A DNA stretch of 64,000 nt from Martelella sp. HB161492 (GCF_013184775.1 NZ_JAATVV010000017.1:41729-105728); one strand, 5' to 3'. Positions 20,781 to 30,714 are shown, numbered from the stretch's first letter. The notes: a model not told the origin generated them from the letters alone. Translations and numbers: made by a program.

Positions 20781-21284
20781 TCAGCCGTCCTTCTGCGCGT
20801 CTTTCTTGCCTGAGAGGCCCAGCAGGAACTCATCCAGAAAGACCAGAACTGCACCGATGGTGATGAAGCTGTCTGCCAGATTGAACACCGCAAAAGACCA
20901 GTTTCCGACATGGAAGAGAACGTAGTCGATGACGTGCCCATAGACAAAGCGGTCGATGATATTGCCGAGCGCACCGGAAACGATGAGCGCCAGCCCGAGC
21001 TGCAGCAGCGACCGCCTTGCATCGCTGCGCCACCAGAACCAGCTGACAAAGGCGACAATGACGATCCGCACACCGACGATCAGATAACCATTCGCATCGG
21101 AGAACATCGAGAAGGCTATGCCGAGATTATAGGTGCGGTAAAGCGCCAGAAAAGGCAGGATCTCGACCGGCTGATGAAAAGGCAGGGCATATTCCACGGC
21201 TGCCTTGATGACCTGGTCCAGCGCCACGGCGACAAAGACGAACAGAATGGCGACCGGCAGCCGTGACAGGGGCGAGATTTTCAT
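20781..21284 (-). CDS. lspA: Lipoprotein signal peptidase (signal peptidase II)
   Basis: Inner-membrane aspartyl protease that cleaves prolipoprotein signal peptides. Length is 167 aa with four hydrophobic segments. The catalytic aspartates lie in SGALGNIIDRFVYGHVIDY and VFNLADSFI, both intact. The start overlaps the preceding methyltransferase stop as ATGA. Lnt, which acts in the same lipoprotein pathway, is also in this window. Confidence 0.96.
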   Translation of the reverse strand: MKISPLSRLPVAILFVFVAVALDQVIKAAVEYALPFHQPVEILPFLALYRTYNLGIAFSMFSDANGYLIVGVRIVIVAFVSWFWWRSDARRSLLQLGLALIVSGALGNIIDRFVYGHVIDYVLFHVGNWSFAVFNLADSFITIGAVLVFLDEFLLGLSGKKDAQKDG

Positions 21285-22150
21285 CGGCGCGCTTCTCTTT
21301 CATCGAGCGTCAGGAGATGGCGGCGCGCCTCGAACAGCATGACGCCTGTTGCAACGGCGAGATTGAGCGAATCGGCCAGTCCCGCCTGCGGGATCCGCAC
21401 CAGCGACCCGGCGCCATCGGCCAGGAGGTCGGGCAGCCCCTGCTGCTCATTGCCCATCAAGAGCACGACGGGACGCCCTGAATAGTCGACCGTGCGGTAA
21501 TCAACGGAACCGGCCAGATGCGTCGCGACGACATGAGCACCGGTCTTTTTCGACCAGCTGAGAAACGCCTCCGGCGATGTCTTCGACACCGGCACGGCAA
21601 AGACAGAGCCCATCGTCGCCCTGACCGTCTCGATGGAAAAAGGATCCGTGGTATCGCCGATCAGAATGACACCGGCGGCACCGGCGGCATCTGCCGTACG
21701 GATGATGGTGCCGAGATTGCCGGGATCGCGCACCCGGTCAAGCGCCACATAGGTATCGCCATTTTTCGGATGGATCGCTTCGAGCGGCTGATAGCGGCTT
21801 TCGAAAATACCGACCACCATCTGCGGATTGTCGCGCCGGGTGATGGCCGACAGCACCTTTTCGGAAACCTCCAGCACCAGACCGCCGGACGCAACGGTGC
21901 GCGCGGCGGCCCGTTCGACCGGCGCCTTGCCCTTGGCCGCCTTGGCATAGATCAGCGTGCGGATCGACCAGCCAAGCTCCAGCGCGTCGATCACGAGTTT
22001 CAGCCCTTCGGCAAGAAAAGTGCCGCTTTCCTCGCGATGCTTCTTCTGTGAGAGCGCGCGAATATCCTTGATGATCGGATTGGCAAGGCTTGTCACTTCC
22101 TTGACCTGCCCGACCCGCGGCGTCCGTCTTGATTCAAAACCGTCATTCAT
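21281..22150 (-). CDS. TrmH/SpoU-family RNA 2'-O-ribose methyltransferase
   Basis: A SPOUT-class methyltransferase, 289 aa. The N-terminal substrate-binding domain (EVTSLANPIIKDIRALSQKKHRE) is typical of the 23S rRNA or tRNA TrmH group. The C-terminal knot domain shows the three motifs: LDRVRDPGNLGTIIRTADA, VVLLMGNEQQGLP and IPQAGLADSLNLAVATGVMLF. I chose ATG 22150, which overlaps the stop of the upstream gene (ATGA); a GTG four codons earlier is possible. The RNA target cannot be read from the sequence. Confidence 0.92.
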   Translation of the reverse strand: MNDGFESRRTPRVGQVKEVTSLANPIIKDIRALSQKKHREESGTFLAEGLKLVIDALELGWSIRTLIYAKAAKGKAPVERAAARTVASGGLVLEVSEKVLSAITRRDNPQMVVGIFESRYQPLEAIHPKNGDTYVALDRVRDPGNLGTIIRTADAAGAAGVILIGDTTDPFSIETVRATMGSVFAVPVSKTSPEAFLSWSKKTGAHVVATHLAGSVDYRTVDYSGRPVVLLMGNEQQGLPDLLADGAGSLVRIPQAGLADSLNLAVATGVMLFEARRHLLTLDEREARR

Positions 22151-23253
22151 CGGGGTAACCACCGCGCATAAAGGGAAGTCGAAAGCGCCCTGCCCGTCTC
22201 GTTGCCATCAAGGCCGCCTTCGCGGAGCACCAGTTCACCGGATTCGACCACGCCGCCAAAGCCGCGCATGGTTTCCATCATCAGCTCGTGAATCGCGTAA
22301 AAACTGGCGCGGATCGAATAAGCCGTCAGCACCAGGCCGATCCCGTCCGGTTTCATGATCTCGCGGCACAGATCCAGCATGCGCGGCAGATGCTCAAACA
22401 GCTGCCAGACCTCACCATTGGGTCCGCGACCGAATTTGGGAGGATCCGTAAGGATGATGTCATAGTGATTGCCGCGCCGGACCTCGCGTTCAATGAACTT
22501 CATCGCATCATCGCAGATCCAGCGGATCGGGCGATCTTCAAGGCCTGCCAGCGCCTGGTTTTCGCGGGCCCAGCCAATCGCCTTCTTCGAGGCATCGACA
22601 TGGGTCACCTCCGCGCCAGCGCGCGCGGCGACAAGCGAGGCAACACCGGTATAGCCGAACAGGTTCAGCACCTTGACCGGCGCATCTCCCTTTGCCCTGG
22701 CGATTGCATCCTGCATCCAGCTCCAGTGTGCAACCTGCTCCGGAAATACACCGACATGGCGAAATGATGTGAAACGGCCGAGAAAATCGACATCCAGAAG
22801 CCGCATCGGCCAGACCTCGCCAAGCGCGCCCTTGGGGAAGCGCCAGCGGCCCATGCCATCCTCATCGGTGTCGCCGGTGAAAACGGCATCGACATTTTCC
22901 CAGGTCGCAGCATCAAGCAGCGGCGGCCAGAGTGCCTGAGCGTCCGGACGGACGATCCGGTAGGGTCCATATTGTTCAAGCTTCAGGCCATGGCCGCTGT
23001 CGATCAGATGGAACTGTCCGGCCGCCTTCGATTCGAGAATCACGGGAATGCGCTCTGCCGGCCGCTCACCCGGTTTGAGCGCGATCCATTCGATCGGCTG
23101 CGGCTGGGGGGCGGTGTCCTTATGCGCTGCATGCGGACGGCTTTTCTCCCGCCCTGCTTCACTGCGCATTGGAGCCTTGCGCTGGCTGGGCTTGCGCGGC
23201 GTATCGGCCGGTCGTTCCTGCCGTTCCCGCCTGTTTTTCTTCGATGGCTTCAT
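22147..23253 (-). CDS. Class I SAM-dependent rRNA methyltransferase, RlmI-like
   Basis: A 368-aa protein of the COG1092-like group of 23S rRNA cytosine methyltransferases. The first 50 residues are basic and disordered (Lys/Arg/Pro). The SAM-binding glycine motif is VLNLFGYTGVASLVAARAG, the acidic ribose-binding end is VTHVDASKKA, and the catalytic-side motif is LTDPPKFGRGPNGE. There is no PUA domain at the N-terminus, unlike E. coli RlmI, so substrate may differ. Start at ATG 23253. It is coupled to the next methyltransferase by a 4-base overlap. Confidence 0.88.
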   Translation of the reverse strand: MKPSKKNRRERQERPADTPRKPSQRKAPMRSEAGREKSRPHAAHKDTAPQPQPIEWIALKPGERPAERIPVILESKAAGQFHLIDSGHGLKLEQYGPYRIVRPDAQALWPPLLDAATWENVDAVFTGDTDEDGMGRWRFPKGALGEVWPMRLLDVDFLGRFTSFRHVGVFPEQVAHWSWMQDAIARAKGDAPVKVLNLFGYTGVASLVAARAGAEVTHVDASKKAIGWARENQALAGLEDRPIRWICDDAMKFIEREVRRGNHYDIILTDPPKFGRGPNGEVWQLFEHLPRMLDLCREIMKPDGIGLVLTAYSIRASFYAIHELMMETMRGFGGVVESGELVLREGGLDGNETGRALSTSLYARWLPR

Positions 23254-23358
23254 CAAACCGGATCACGCTTCCTGCAATTCGAAACTAAGTGGCCGAATAG
23301 CATTCCCGCACGCCAAGCGATAGACCACGATCGAGATTGGCAGAGCCTGCAGACAGGC

Positions 23359-23709
23359 TTATGGCGCGGGCAGCTTGTCTGCAGCTGACGTCAGCCCGGC
23401 AATCTCATCAGCACGGGTCTTCTGCTTGTCGGCCTCGCTCTGCCAGGCGACGGCCTCGCGCTGATGGCTCTTGGCGCGCTTGCGGTGCTTGCCTTGCGAA
23501 AACCAGGTGGCAAGCGATCCGGCGACCAGACCGACAATGAAGGCGATGAAGATATAGACGAAGAAGGGCGCTGTAACCGACAGAACCTTGTCTGCCGGAT
23601 CAAACGGATTAAGCGCCAGCGGAACCGGCGCGCGATTGGCAACCGAAAACAGCACCAGAAGAATGCCGAGCGGCAAAAGAATGATGAAATTGATCAGCTT
23701 TTTGCCCAT
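23359..23709 (-). CDS. LapA-domain inner-membrane protein
   Basis: A small protein of 116 aa with two membrane segments (residues about 5-25 and 46-70) and a basic, coiled cytoplasmic tail (GKHRKRAKSHQREAVAW). This matches the lipopolysaccharide assembly protein A domain, which in enterobacteria helps control LPS synthesis. It lies 68 bases after ihfB in the same direction, an order common in alphaproteobacteria. The function in this group is not established. Confidence 0.82.
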   Translation of the reverse strand: MGKKLINFIILLPLGILLVLFSVANRAPVPLALNPFDPADKVLSVTAPFFVYIFIAFIVGLVAGSLATWFSQGKHRKRAKSHQREAVAWQSEADKQKTRADEIAGLTSAADKLPAP

Positions 23710-23777
23710 GCCAAAACCTCACATGCCATTCAAAACGAAAACACCCGCACGATCAGCGTCGTGCAGGCAGAAACCGC

Positions 23778-24077
23778 TCAGTCGTCTTCGTCGGCCTGAT
23801 CGGGATTGAGGCGCTCGCGCAGCTCCTTCCCGGTCTTGAAGAAGGGGACCCACTTCTCCTCGACGAAGACCGTATCCCCCGTGCGCGGGTTGCGTCCGGA
23901 ACGCGACGGCCTGTTCTTCACCGAAAATGCGCCGAAACCACGCAATTCGACCCTGTTACCTGCTGCAAGCGCGTCTGCAATCTCATCGAGAATGGCATTG
24001 ACGATATTTTCCACATCCCGGTGATAAAGATGCGGGTTACGCGAAGCGACGATCTGAACCAATTCGGATTTAATCAC
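23778..24077 (-). CDS. ihfB: Integration host factor subunit beta
   Basis: A DNA-bending nucleoid protein of 99 aa that works with IhfA; IHF is needed at many sigma-54 promoters, and rpoN is nearby. The start is GTG 24077 ([17 protein letters not shown]) with GAGGGG upstream; the longer frame to 24215 is rejected because it overlaps sppA and has no family similarity. The DNA-binding arm region [10 protein letters not shown] is intact. The C-terminal tail is acidic (PDQADEDD). It follows sppA by 22 bases. Confidence 0.96.
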   Translation of the reverse strand: MIKSELVQIVASRNPHLYHRDVENIVNAILDEIADALAAGNRVELRGFGAFSVKNRPSRSGRNPRTGDTVFVEEKWVPFFKTGKELRERLNPDQADEDD

Positions 24078-24099
24078 GCTATTCCCCTCAAGGCGTTGA

Positions 24100-25050
24100 T
24101 TACCAATTATTTTGCCAGACGGAAACAAGCCCGTCAACGAAGCCCGCCCCATTCGCGGGGTGCTCGCCCAATAGCGATCCCAAGCCGGCCTTTTGCAACA
24201 GGAAAACCGCCGCATTGGCCATATTCAGATCGAATCCATCATCATCTATGACATCCCAGGATTCAATATCAAGGTTTTCCGGCACATCGCGCGTGTGAAG
24301 ATAGGCAAGAATGTCGTTCTGATCGCCGACTGCGTCAATCAGCCCGTCCTCAAGGGCCTGCCGTCCGGTGACGATACGCCCGTCGGCCAGGGTGAGCACC
24401 TTTTCCCGCGGCAGATCACGCCGCTCGGCGACCAGATCGACGAACCAGTTATAGCTGTCGGAAACGACCGACCCCAGCATCGCCCTGACTTCGGGCGTTG
24501 CCTCATCGAAAGGCATCGGCTCGGCCTTCATCGGGGCCGATTTGACCGTTCCCATGGTCACGCCGATCTTGTCGAGCAATTCCTTGGCCTGCGGATAGAT
24601 GAACAACACACCGATCGAGCCGGTAATCGATGTTTCACCGGCAAAGATGCGGTCGCCGGCAAGCGCGATCATATAGCCGGCCGAAGCTGCCTCGGTGCGG
24701 ATATCCGCAACGACCGGCTTCTTTTCCGCAACGGAGCGCAAAGCCTTGTAGATCCGCTCGCCGCCATAGGTGCTGCCACCGCCGGTAGACAGCGAGACGA
24801 TCAGCGCTTTTGCATGCGCATCATCGCGAATATCTTCGATTGTCTGCAGCAGCAGCGGATCATCTTCGATCGTGCCGGAAATCGTCAGTTCAGCGATATG
24901 CGGGCGCTCGAGAAAACGGTCAGAATCCGGTCCCACAATGATGCGATAGCCGGCTACGATCACTGCCACCGCCAGAATGAGAGCAACAACGCGCCACCTC
25001 GTCAGTCGGCGGCGAAGCCTCCGGCGCTCCAAAATCGCAGAAATCGTCAA
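24100..25050 (-). CDS. sppA: Signal peptide peptidase SppA
   Basis: A membrane-anchored serine protease of the S49 family, 316 aa (the short, single-domain form). One N-terminal transmembrane segment ([20 protein letters not shown]) is followed by the catalytic domain in the periplasm. The Ser-Lys dyad regions are visible: the nucleophile in [15 protein letters not shown] and the lysine farther along near [20 protein letters not shown]. It cleans up cleaved signal peptides. It forms an operon with ihfB and is divergent from lptC. Confidence 0.93.
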   Translation of the reverse strand: MTISAILERRRLRRRLTRWRVVALILAVAVIVAGYRIIVGPDSDRFLERPHIAELTISGTIEDDPLLLQTIEDIRDDAHAKALIVSLSTGGGSTYGGERIYKALRSVAEKKPVVADIRTEAASAGYMIALAGDRIFAGETSITGSIGVLFIYPQAKELLDKIGVTMGTVKSAPMKAEPMPFDEATPEVRAMLGSVVSDSYNWFVDLVAERRDLPREKVLTLADGRIVTGRQALEDGLIDAVGDQNDILAYLHTRDVPENLDIESWDVIDDDGFDLNMANAAVFLLQKAGLGSLLGEHPANGAGFVDGLVSVWQNNW

Positions 25051-25272
25051 TTTCGTCCCCTCAAGTCAACATTTACGAAAATTTCGAGTGACTTAACCCT
25101 TGCCATGGGAGCAGAACATAATCAATTTTCTAAATCGAATGTAAGACTATACCATAATCGGTATTGCCATCCCTTGGACACGTTCAAGCCATGAGCGCGG
25201 ACAAAATCTACTTTACGGGATGAACGCAATCATCGGACACGACACCCCATAAGAGGGCCGGGAAGACAGAGA

Positions 25273-25959
25273 ATGACAGATGCGATCCACGGCCAGCCGG
25301 GTACCAGTGCCGAGCAATACCGGCAGATTCTGGCTCGACAGAGCGCGCGGAACTATCGTCTGGCAGCACGCCATTCCAGGCGGGTGCGCTACCTGAAGTT
25401 TCTGCTGCCGCTGCTGGCGCTCGTCATTTCTCTCGGCCTCATTGGCTTTACCGTGATTCGCGCCATGGTTCCCGAACAGCTGTCGCTCGATTCGGCAACC
25501 GTTGAAAACGGCATGATCGTCATGACCAATCCAGGCATTTCAGGTCGAAACAGCGATGGTGTTCAATATACGCTGAGTGCCGAGCGGGCACTGCAGCCAA
25601 TCGACGACCAGAACAAGGTCATTCTCGAGAAGATCAAGGCCGCCGTGCCGATCGACAGCGCCACGACAGCGCGTGTTGCAGCGCAAAGTGCCATCTATGA
25701 CCGCCTGAATGACCGGCTGACCATCGAGGAACCTTTCACGCTGCGCCTTTCAAACGGTCTGACGGCCGAGTTCAATTCCGCCTTCATTGATATCAAGGCG
25801 GGCGAGCTCAAAAGCGATAAGCCTGTCTCCATCACCGCAAGCCAGGCAACACTGGTTGCGCAAAACGTCAATATCACCGATAACGGCAGAAGTATCGAAT
25901 TCGGCGGTGGCGTACACGTCGTTCTGAAACCTTCGGCTCTCTCTGCGGCCGAACAATGA
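25273..25959 (+). CDS. lptC: LPS export periplasmic protein LptC
   Basis: Bitopic inner-membrane component of the Lpt bridge, passing LPS from LptB2FG to LptA. Length is 228 aa. A basic N-terminal stretch (SRRVRYLKF) leads into one membrane segment (LLPLLALVISLGLIGFTVI), followed by a periplasmic beta-jellyroll domain. The last codons overlap the lptA start as ATGA. It is first in an lptC-lptA-lptB operon; the 220-base divergent gap with sppA must hold its promoter. Confidence 0.92.
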   Translation: MTDAIHGQPGTSAEQYRQILARQSARNYRLAARHSRRVRYLKFLLPLLALVISLGLIGFTVIRAMVPEQLSLDSATVENGMIVMTNPGISGRNSDGVQYTLSAERALQPIDDQNKVILEKIKAAVPIDSATTARVAAQSAIYDRLNDRLTIEEPFTLRLSNGLTAEFNSAFIDIKAGELKSDKPVSITASQATLVAQNVNITDNGRSIEFGGGVHVVLKPSALSAAEQ

Positions 25960-26528
25960 GGTCATTCATGCTGGTCCTGCGTTCCAGAAAATCCGTGTCT
26001 GAAGGCATCGCTGCTCTCTGTCTGACATCCTTGCTGGCAATCGGGGCATCAGCGCCAGCAAGTGCACAAAGCTCGACGATGAACGGCTTCAAGCTGGCCA
26101 ATGATCAGCCCATCAATATCACCTCGACGGACGCGCATGTGGACGACAAGACCAAAAATATCATCTTTACCGGTGATGTTGTCGCCACCCAGGGCGACAA
26201 CAAGGTCCAGGCGGCGAAGATGATTGTCAAATACCAGGGTGGCTCGACCGGCATCGCCTCGGGCGGGGGCGATCTCGAGCGGATCGATCTGGTCGACAAT
26301 GTTCAGGTGAATTCGAAAACCCAGCAGGCAACCGCCGATACAGGCTATTTCGACATGGTGTCGCAGCAGATCGTGCTGGAGGGCAAAAAGGTTGTTCTGA
26401 CCGAAGGCAAGAACGTCTTCGTCGGCTGCAAGCTTACCGTCAACATGGTCACCAGTGAGGCCAAGCTTGACGCTTGCGGCGGTCGTGTGCAGATCCAGCT
26501 CGACCCCTCTTCCCAGAAGAAAAACTGA
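25956..26528 (+). CDS. lptA: LPS transport periplasmic protein LptA (OstA domain)
   Basis: Periplasmic bridge protein for lipopolysaccharide, 190 aa. A signal peptide ends near ASAPASAQS (about residue 38). The OstA/LptA jellyroll follows (INITSTDAHVDDKTKNIIFTGDVVATQGDNKV, split over adjacent strands). Two cysteines late in the chain may form a disulfide. It is translationally coupled to lptC and followed by lptB 18 bases later. Confidence 0.93.
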   Translation: MRSFMLVLRSRKSVSEGIAALCLTSLLAIGASAPASAQSSTMNGFKLANDQPINITSTDAHVDDKTKNIIFTGDVVATQGDNKVQAAKMIVKYQGGSTGIASGGGDLERIDLVDNVQVNSKTQQATADTGYFDMVSQQIVLEGKKVVLTEGKNVFVGCKLTVNMVTSEAKLDACGGRVQIQLDPSSQKKN

Positions 26529-26546
26529 TCAGGCCGGAGTGACGAC

Positions 26547-27362
26547 GTGAAAAGCGTTCAACAAAGCGCAGACGCCCGTCGGCGGCGATCCCATGATGCA
26601 TCCGGCGGCGGCGGCGCAAGCAGCGGCGATGATCGCTATCTCGGAACATTGATCGCGCGCGGACTGACCAAATCCTATCGTCAGAGACGTGTGGTCAACG
26701 GCGTTTCACTCGTCGTCAGACGCGGTGAAGCCGTGGGGCTTCTCGGCCCGAACGGCGCCGGAAAGACCACCTGCTTCTACATGATTACCGGCCTCGTTCC
26801 TGTCGACCAGGGCGCAATCGCGCTGGATGGCCGGGATGTCACGCGGCTGCCAATGTATCGCCGCGCCCGTCTCGGCGTCGGCTACCTGCCGCAGGAAGCC
26901 TCCATTTTCCGCGGGCTGACGGTGGAAGAGAATATCCTGGCGGTTCTCGAGCTTACGGATCTGAAAAAGAAGGATCGCAAGGAAAAGGCCGAGCAGCTGA
27001 TGGAGGAATTCTCCATAACCCGCCTGCGCAAATCGCCGGCAGTCGCGCTGTCAGGCGGCGAGCGGCGGCGTCTCGAGATCGCCCGCGCCCTTGCGACCGA
27101 CCCGACCTTCATGTTGCTCGATGAACCTTTTGCCGGTGTCGATCCGATTTCCGTCTCGGATATCCAGAACCTCGTTCGCCACCTGACCCAGCGCGGCATC
27201 GGCGTCCTGATAACCGATCACAATGTGCGCGAGACGCTCGGCCTGATCGACCGTGCCTACATCATCCATGCCGGTGAAGTCCTGACGCATGGCAAGGCTG
27301 ACGATGTCGTCAGCAACAATGACGTGCGCCGGCTCTATCTGGGTGACAATTTCACGCTCTAA
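26547..27362 (+). CDS. lptB: LPS export ABC transporter ATP-binding protein LptB
   Basis: ATPase powering LPS extraction from the inner membrane with LptFG. Length is 271 aa: an approximately 30-residue Ser/Gly/Arg-rich extension, then the ABC domain. Walker A is GPNGAGKTT, the ABC signature is ALSGGERRR, and Walker B with the catalytic Glu is FMLLDEPFAGVDP. The start is GTG 26547 with GGAG seven bases upstream. LptF and LptG are not in this window. rpoN follows directly, the usual proteobacterial order. Confidence 0.96.
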   Translation: MKSVQQSADARRRRSHDASGGGGASSGDDRYLGTLIARGLTKSYRQRRVVNGVSLVVRRGEAVGLLGPNGAGKTTCFYMITGLVPVDQGAIALDGRDVTRLPMYRRARLGVGYLPQEASIFRGLTVEENILAVLELTDLKKKDRKEKAEQLMEEFSITRLRKSPAVALSGGERRRLEIARALATDPTFMLLDEPFAGVDPISVSDIQNLVRHLTQRGIGVLITDHNVRETLGLIDRAYIIHAGEVLTHGKADDVVSNNDVRRLYLGDNFTL

Positions 27363-27499
27363 ACCCGACAATTCCGCTTTTTTATGTCGGACAAAGCTTG
27401 CCGCTTGACCGGATGAAGGTTTTCAAGCAATTTTTGGGCCAGATAAGATACATTCGGCTCACAATCGTTTGATTGTTCGTTGGTTGGGGGAATGTCCGT

Positions 27500-29041
27500 A
27501 TGGCTCTCAGTGCCAGCCTTTATCTGCGTCAGAACCAGTCTCTGGTCATGACACCGCAACTGATGCAGTCGATCCAGCTTCTGCAGATGACGCATATGGA
27601 GCTTACGCAGTTCATTGCGCGGGAGATTGAAAGCAATCCCCTGCTCGAGAACGCCGCCTCTGATGAAGGACATGGCGACGTCAGCAACGACGAGCAAGGC
27701 CCCGCCGAAACCGAGAGCGATGCATTTTCAGGCGACTGGTATGGTGATGACAATGCAGCAACCCAGGCGGTCCTGGCCGATCAGCTCGACAGCAATTTTG
27801 CCGAAAGCTATTCGGATGAGGGCCAGAGCGAGCAGCGCCAGGCTTCGGAAGCGATAAGCCAGTGGAAATCCATGACCACGGGCGCCTATGGAGACGAGCA
27901 GTTCGATCTCGATGACTTCGTCGCCTCGCGGCCGCGCCTCAAGGACCACCTGATTGACCAGATTGCACTGACATTTCGCGCCCACCGTTCGCAAGCGATT
28001 GCCCGTTACCTGATCGACTATCTGGACGAAGCAGGTTATTTCCTCACCCCGCTTGAAGAGATCGCTGCCCGCATCAATGTCTCATCGGAAGATCTCGCCA
28101 ACATTCTGACGACGCTTCAGAGCCTGGATCCACCTGGCATTTTTGCAACCTCGCTCAGCGACTGCCTGAAGCGCCAGCTGCAGCAAAAGGATCGGCTCGA
28201 CCCTGCCATGGAGGGGCTGATCGACAATCTGGAGCTGGTCGCGCGCCGGGATTTCACGAAACTGAAGAAGATCTGCGGCGTCAATGACGACGATATTCTC
28301 GACATGATCCGCGAGGTCCGCGCCCTCAACCCCAAGCCAGGCAGCTCCTATATCCTGCAGCCGCCAGAATCGGTCCTGCCGGATGTCATCGTCACGCAGG
28401 ACCGCCTGAATGGCTGGAAGGTGGAACTGAACCAGGACACATTGCCACGCGTTCTGGTCAACCGCGACTATCTCGCCAGCATCAAGACTGGCGGGATAAT
28501 GTCCGATGCAGACCAGACCTTCCTGAACACCTGCCTGCAGAATGCAAACTGGCTGACGCGCAGTCTCGATCAGCGGGCCCGTACCATTCTCAAGGTCGCC
28601 AGCGAGATCGTCCGCCAGCAGGAGGCGTTTTTGAAACAGGGCGTCGACCATCTGCGCCCCCTGACGCTCAAGACCGTCGCGGCCGCGATTGAAATGCACG
28701 AATCGACGGTGAGCCGGGTCACCACCAATAAATTCATGCTGACGCCGCGCGGTCTGTTTGAACTGAAATATTTCTTCACCGTTTCAATTGGCTCGACCGA
28801 AGATGACGGCGCCAACCGCTCGGCGGAGGCCGTGCGCCACCGTATTCGCCAGCTCATCGCCAGCGAGACGGCGGAAACCGTGCTGTCGGACGATGACATC
28901 GTATCGACTCTCAAGGCCGAGGGAACGGACCTGGCGCGCCGCACCGTCGCGAAGTATCGCGAGGCGATGAATATTCCCTCATCGGTGCAGCGCCGGCGTG
29001 AAAAGCGCGCGATGGCACGCGTTTCTGCTGAAAACCTGTAG
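27500..29041 (+). CDS. rpoN: RNA polymerase sigma-54 factor
   Basis: Alternative sigma factor for nitrogen and other regulons that need AAA+ activators. Length is 513 aa. Region I is Gln-rich (LYLRQNQSLVMTPQLMQSIQ), followed by an acidic region II, the core-binding region, and the C-terminal RpoN box ARRTVAKYRE, which reads the -24 element. ATG 27500 has GGGGGA upstream and gives the standard N-terminus; a GTG/ATG nine codons earlier is less likely. With ptsN, glnD and ihfB it forms a nitrogen-regulation set. Confidence 0.97.
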   Translation: MALSASLYLRQNQSLVMTPQLMQSIQLLQMTHMELTQFIAREIESNPLLENAASDEGHGDVSNDEQGPAETESDAFSGDWYGDDNAATQAVLADQLDSNFAESYSDEGQSEQRQASEAISQWKSMTTGAYGDEQFDLDDFVASRPRLKDHLIDQIALTFRAHRSQAIARYLIDYLDEAGYFLTPLEEIAARINVSSEDLANILTTLQSLDPPGIFATSLSDCLKRQLQQKDRLDPAMEGLIDNLELVARRDFTKLKKICGVNDDDILDMIREVRALNPKPGSSYILQPPESVLPDVIVTQDRLNGWKVELNQDTLPRVLVNRDYLASIKTGGIMSDADQTFLNTCLQNANWLTRSLDQRARTILKVASEIVRQQEAFLKQGVDHLRPLTLKTVAAAIEMHESTVSRVTTNKFMLTPRGLFELKYFFTVSIGSTEDDGANRSAEAVRHRIRQLIASETAETVLSDDDIVSTLKAEGTDLARRTVAKYREAMNIPSSVQRRREKRAMARVSAENL

Positions 29042-29362
29042 CAACCATCCCGATCAGCGCCGATCCCGACAGATGTCCACAGAAAACATAGTAAACCTGT
29101 AATATTGCCCCTCGCTTCACCGAGCGATACTGTCTTCGCCCTACTTAGGTCGAAGTGCATCAGCAAACATGCACGACGCGGCCCGCCAGTCCGTCAACCG
29201 CGGGCGGCAAAACGACGGTCCGGACACGCGATATGACCGGAATATCAATAAAAAATCAGTCAGAATCCAACCCAACAGCCATCATTCGGCACTGGGCATC
29301 TTGGAGGAGTTCATGGCTTGGCGTAGACTGATTTCCGCAAACACGAAAAGAAGGGAAAAACC
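29042..29362. other. Intergenic region between rpoN and hpf
   Basis: A 321-base gap with no supportable gene. It probably holds the rpoN 3' end and the hpf promoter and leader. A short imperfect hairpin lies near 29110-29130. I found no clear -24/-12 promoter. One small ORF (29169-29366) has no recognisable features. Confidence 0.5.
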
Positions 29363-29932
29363 ATGAGTGTGCGCGTATCAGGAAAGCAGATGGAAGTCGG
29401 AGAGGCATTCCGTCAAAGGATCGAGGATCAGATAGAGGAGGCCGTCACAAAGTATTTCGATGGCGGGTATTCGAGCCAGATCACCGTTGAAAAATCCAGC
29501 AACGGTTTTTCCGCAGACTGCAAGGTGCACCTCGACAGTGGTGCGGTTCTTCATGCGGCCGGCAAGGCCCATGAGCCGCAGGCCGCCTTCGAGGCCGCCT
29601 TCGAGCGCATTGCCAAGCGTCTGCGCCGCTACAAGCGGAAGCTGAAGGACCACCACAATGGTGCCGCTGATTTCGCAGAAGTCGCATTCACAGTTATGGA
29701 TCTTGCCCCGGATGAAGTGGAGGAAATTCCCGAGGACTTTGCACCAACCATTGTGGCTGAGAGCAAAACTGAAGTTCGCACAATGGCGGTCGCAACCGCC
29801 GTCATGTCCCTCGACATGACGGATAAGCCGCTGATGTTGTTCCGCAACCCGGACAACAAGTCTCTGAACATCGTCTATCGCCGCCCGGATGGAAACATCG
29901 GCTGGATCGACACGGCCAACATCAAGGGTTGA
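29363..29932 (+). CDS. hpf: Ribosome hibernation promoting factor, long form
   Basis: Binds idle ribosomes and drives 100S dimer formation in stationary phase. Length is 189 aa. The N-terminal RaiA/Hpf domain (residues 1-100) with the basic segment ERIAKRLRRYKRKLKDHH is followed by an acidic linker and the C-terminal dimerisation domain (VMSLDMTDKPLMLFRNPDN, then RRPDGNIGWID), typical of the long form. It sits between rpoN and ptsN, the conserved order, and is followed by a strong terminator. Confidence 0.95.
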   Translation: MSVRVSGKQMEVGEAFRQRIEDQIEEAVTKYFDGGYSSQITVEKSSNGFSADCKVHLDSGAVLHAAGKAHEPQAAFEAAFERIAKRLRRYKRKLKDHHNGAADFAEVAFTVMDLAPDEVEEIPEDFAPTIVAESKTEVRTMAVATAVMSLDMTDKPLMLFRNPDNKSLNIVYRRPDGNIGWIDTANIKG

Positions 29933-29941
29933 TTGAAACCG

Positions 29942-29973
29942 GCGGGTATGCTTTAGCATGCCCGCTTTCTTTT
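29942..29973 (+). terminator. Intrinsic terminator after hpf
   Basis: Arms 29942-29952 and 29955-29965 can form up to 11 pairs with one G-T pair (the apex must open to give a normal loop). They are followed by TTTCTTTT. It starts 9 bases after the hpf stop and implies that ptsN needs its own promoter or readthrough. Confidence 0.85.
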
Positions 29974-30075
29974 CACCTGCGCGCTGCCCTCGGATTGAAC
30001 TCTTCATCCCCGACCCTGGCAGGGCCGATGCCGACCGGGTTTGCGGCGAAACCAACCCGTCAAGGAATTGGGGTT

Positions 30076-30540
30076 ATGGCACTTACTGACCTGCTCAAAC
30101 AGGAAGCGATCATTCCCGCGCTCAAGGTAAATTCCAAAAAGCAGTTGCTCCAGGAGCTTGCTGCCCGTGCGGAAGACATCACCGGCCTTCCGGAGCGTGA
30201 GATTTTCGAAGTGGTGCTGCAACGCGAAAGACTTGGCTCTACCGGTGTCGGCAATGGCATCGCGATCCCGCACGGCAAACTCCCCAAGCTTACCCACATG
30301 ACCGGAGTCTTCGCCCGGCTCGACCATGCGGTCAATTTCGAATCGCTGGACGATCAGCCGGTCGATCTCGTTTTCCTGCTTCTGGCCCCCGAAGGCGCTG
30401 GAGCAGACCACCTCAAAGCGCTGTCGCGCGTTGCCCGCCTGTTGCGCGACCATGATCTGACCGCAAAGATCCGAGCATCCTCATCACCGACGGCGATCTA
30501 CACCTTTCTCAATTCCGAGCAGACCCCCAGCGCCGCCTGA
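30076..30540 (+). CDS. ptsN: Nitrogen-regulatory phosphocarrier EIIA(Ntr)
   Basis: Last phosphoacceptor of the nitrogen PTS, linking PEP/glutamine status to potassium and carbon-nitrogen control. Length is 154 aa. The phospho-accepting histidine is in GIAIPHGKLP near residue 70. I chose ATG 30076 (MALTDLLKQEAIIPALK) with GGGG upstream; a frame open from 29929 adds unrelated residues. It follows rpoN and hpf. Confidence 0.95.
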   Translation: MALTDLLKQEAIIPALKVNSKKQLLQELAARAEDITGLPEREIFEVVLQRERLGSTGVGNGIAIPHGKLPKLTHMTGVFARLDHAVNFESLDDQPVDLVFLLLAPEGAGADHLKALSRVARLLRDHDLTAKIRASSSPTAIYTFLNSEQTPSAA

Positions 30541-30714
30541 CCGGTCTGCGCTGCGGCCAAATGACGGCACCGCATGCTTGTCGAAAGCGGCCGTTTCAAA
30601 ACGACGCCATGGAATTTGGCAGTCGAAAAGCGACAATATAATTATCTGATTTTATTATTATTTCTCAAGAAGCTACCGTCCCATCGATCGCTGACATGTC
30701 AGCCATAGGGGGCA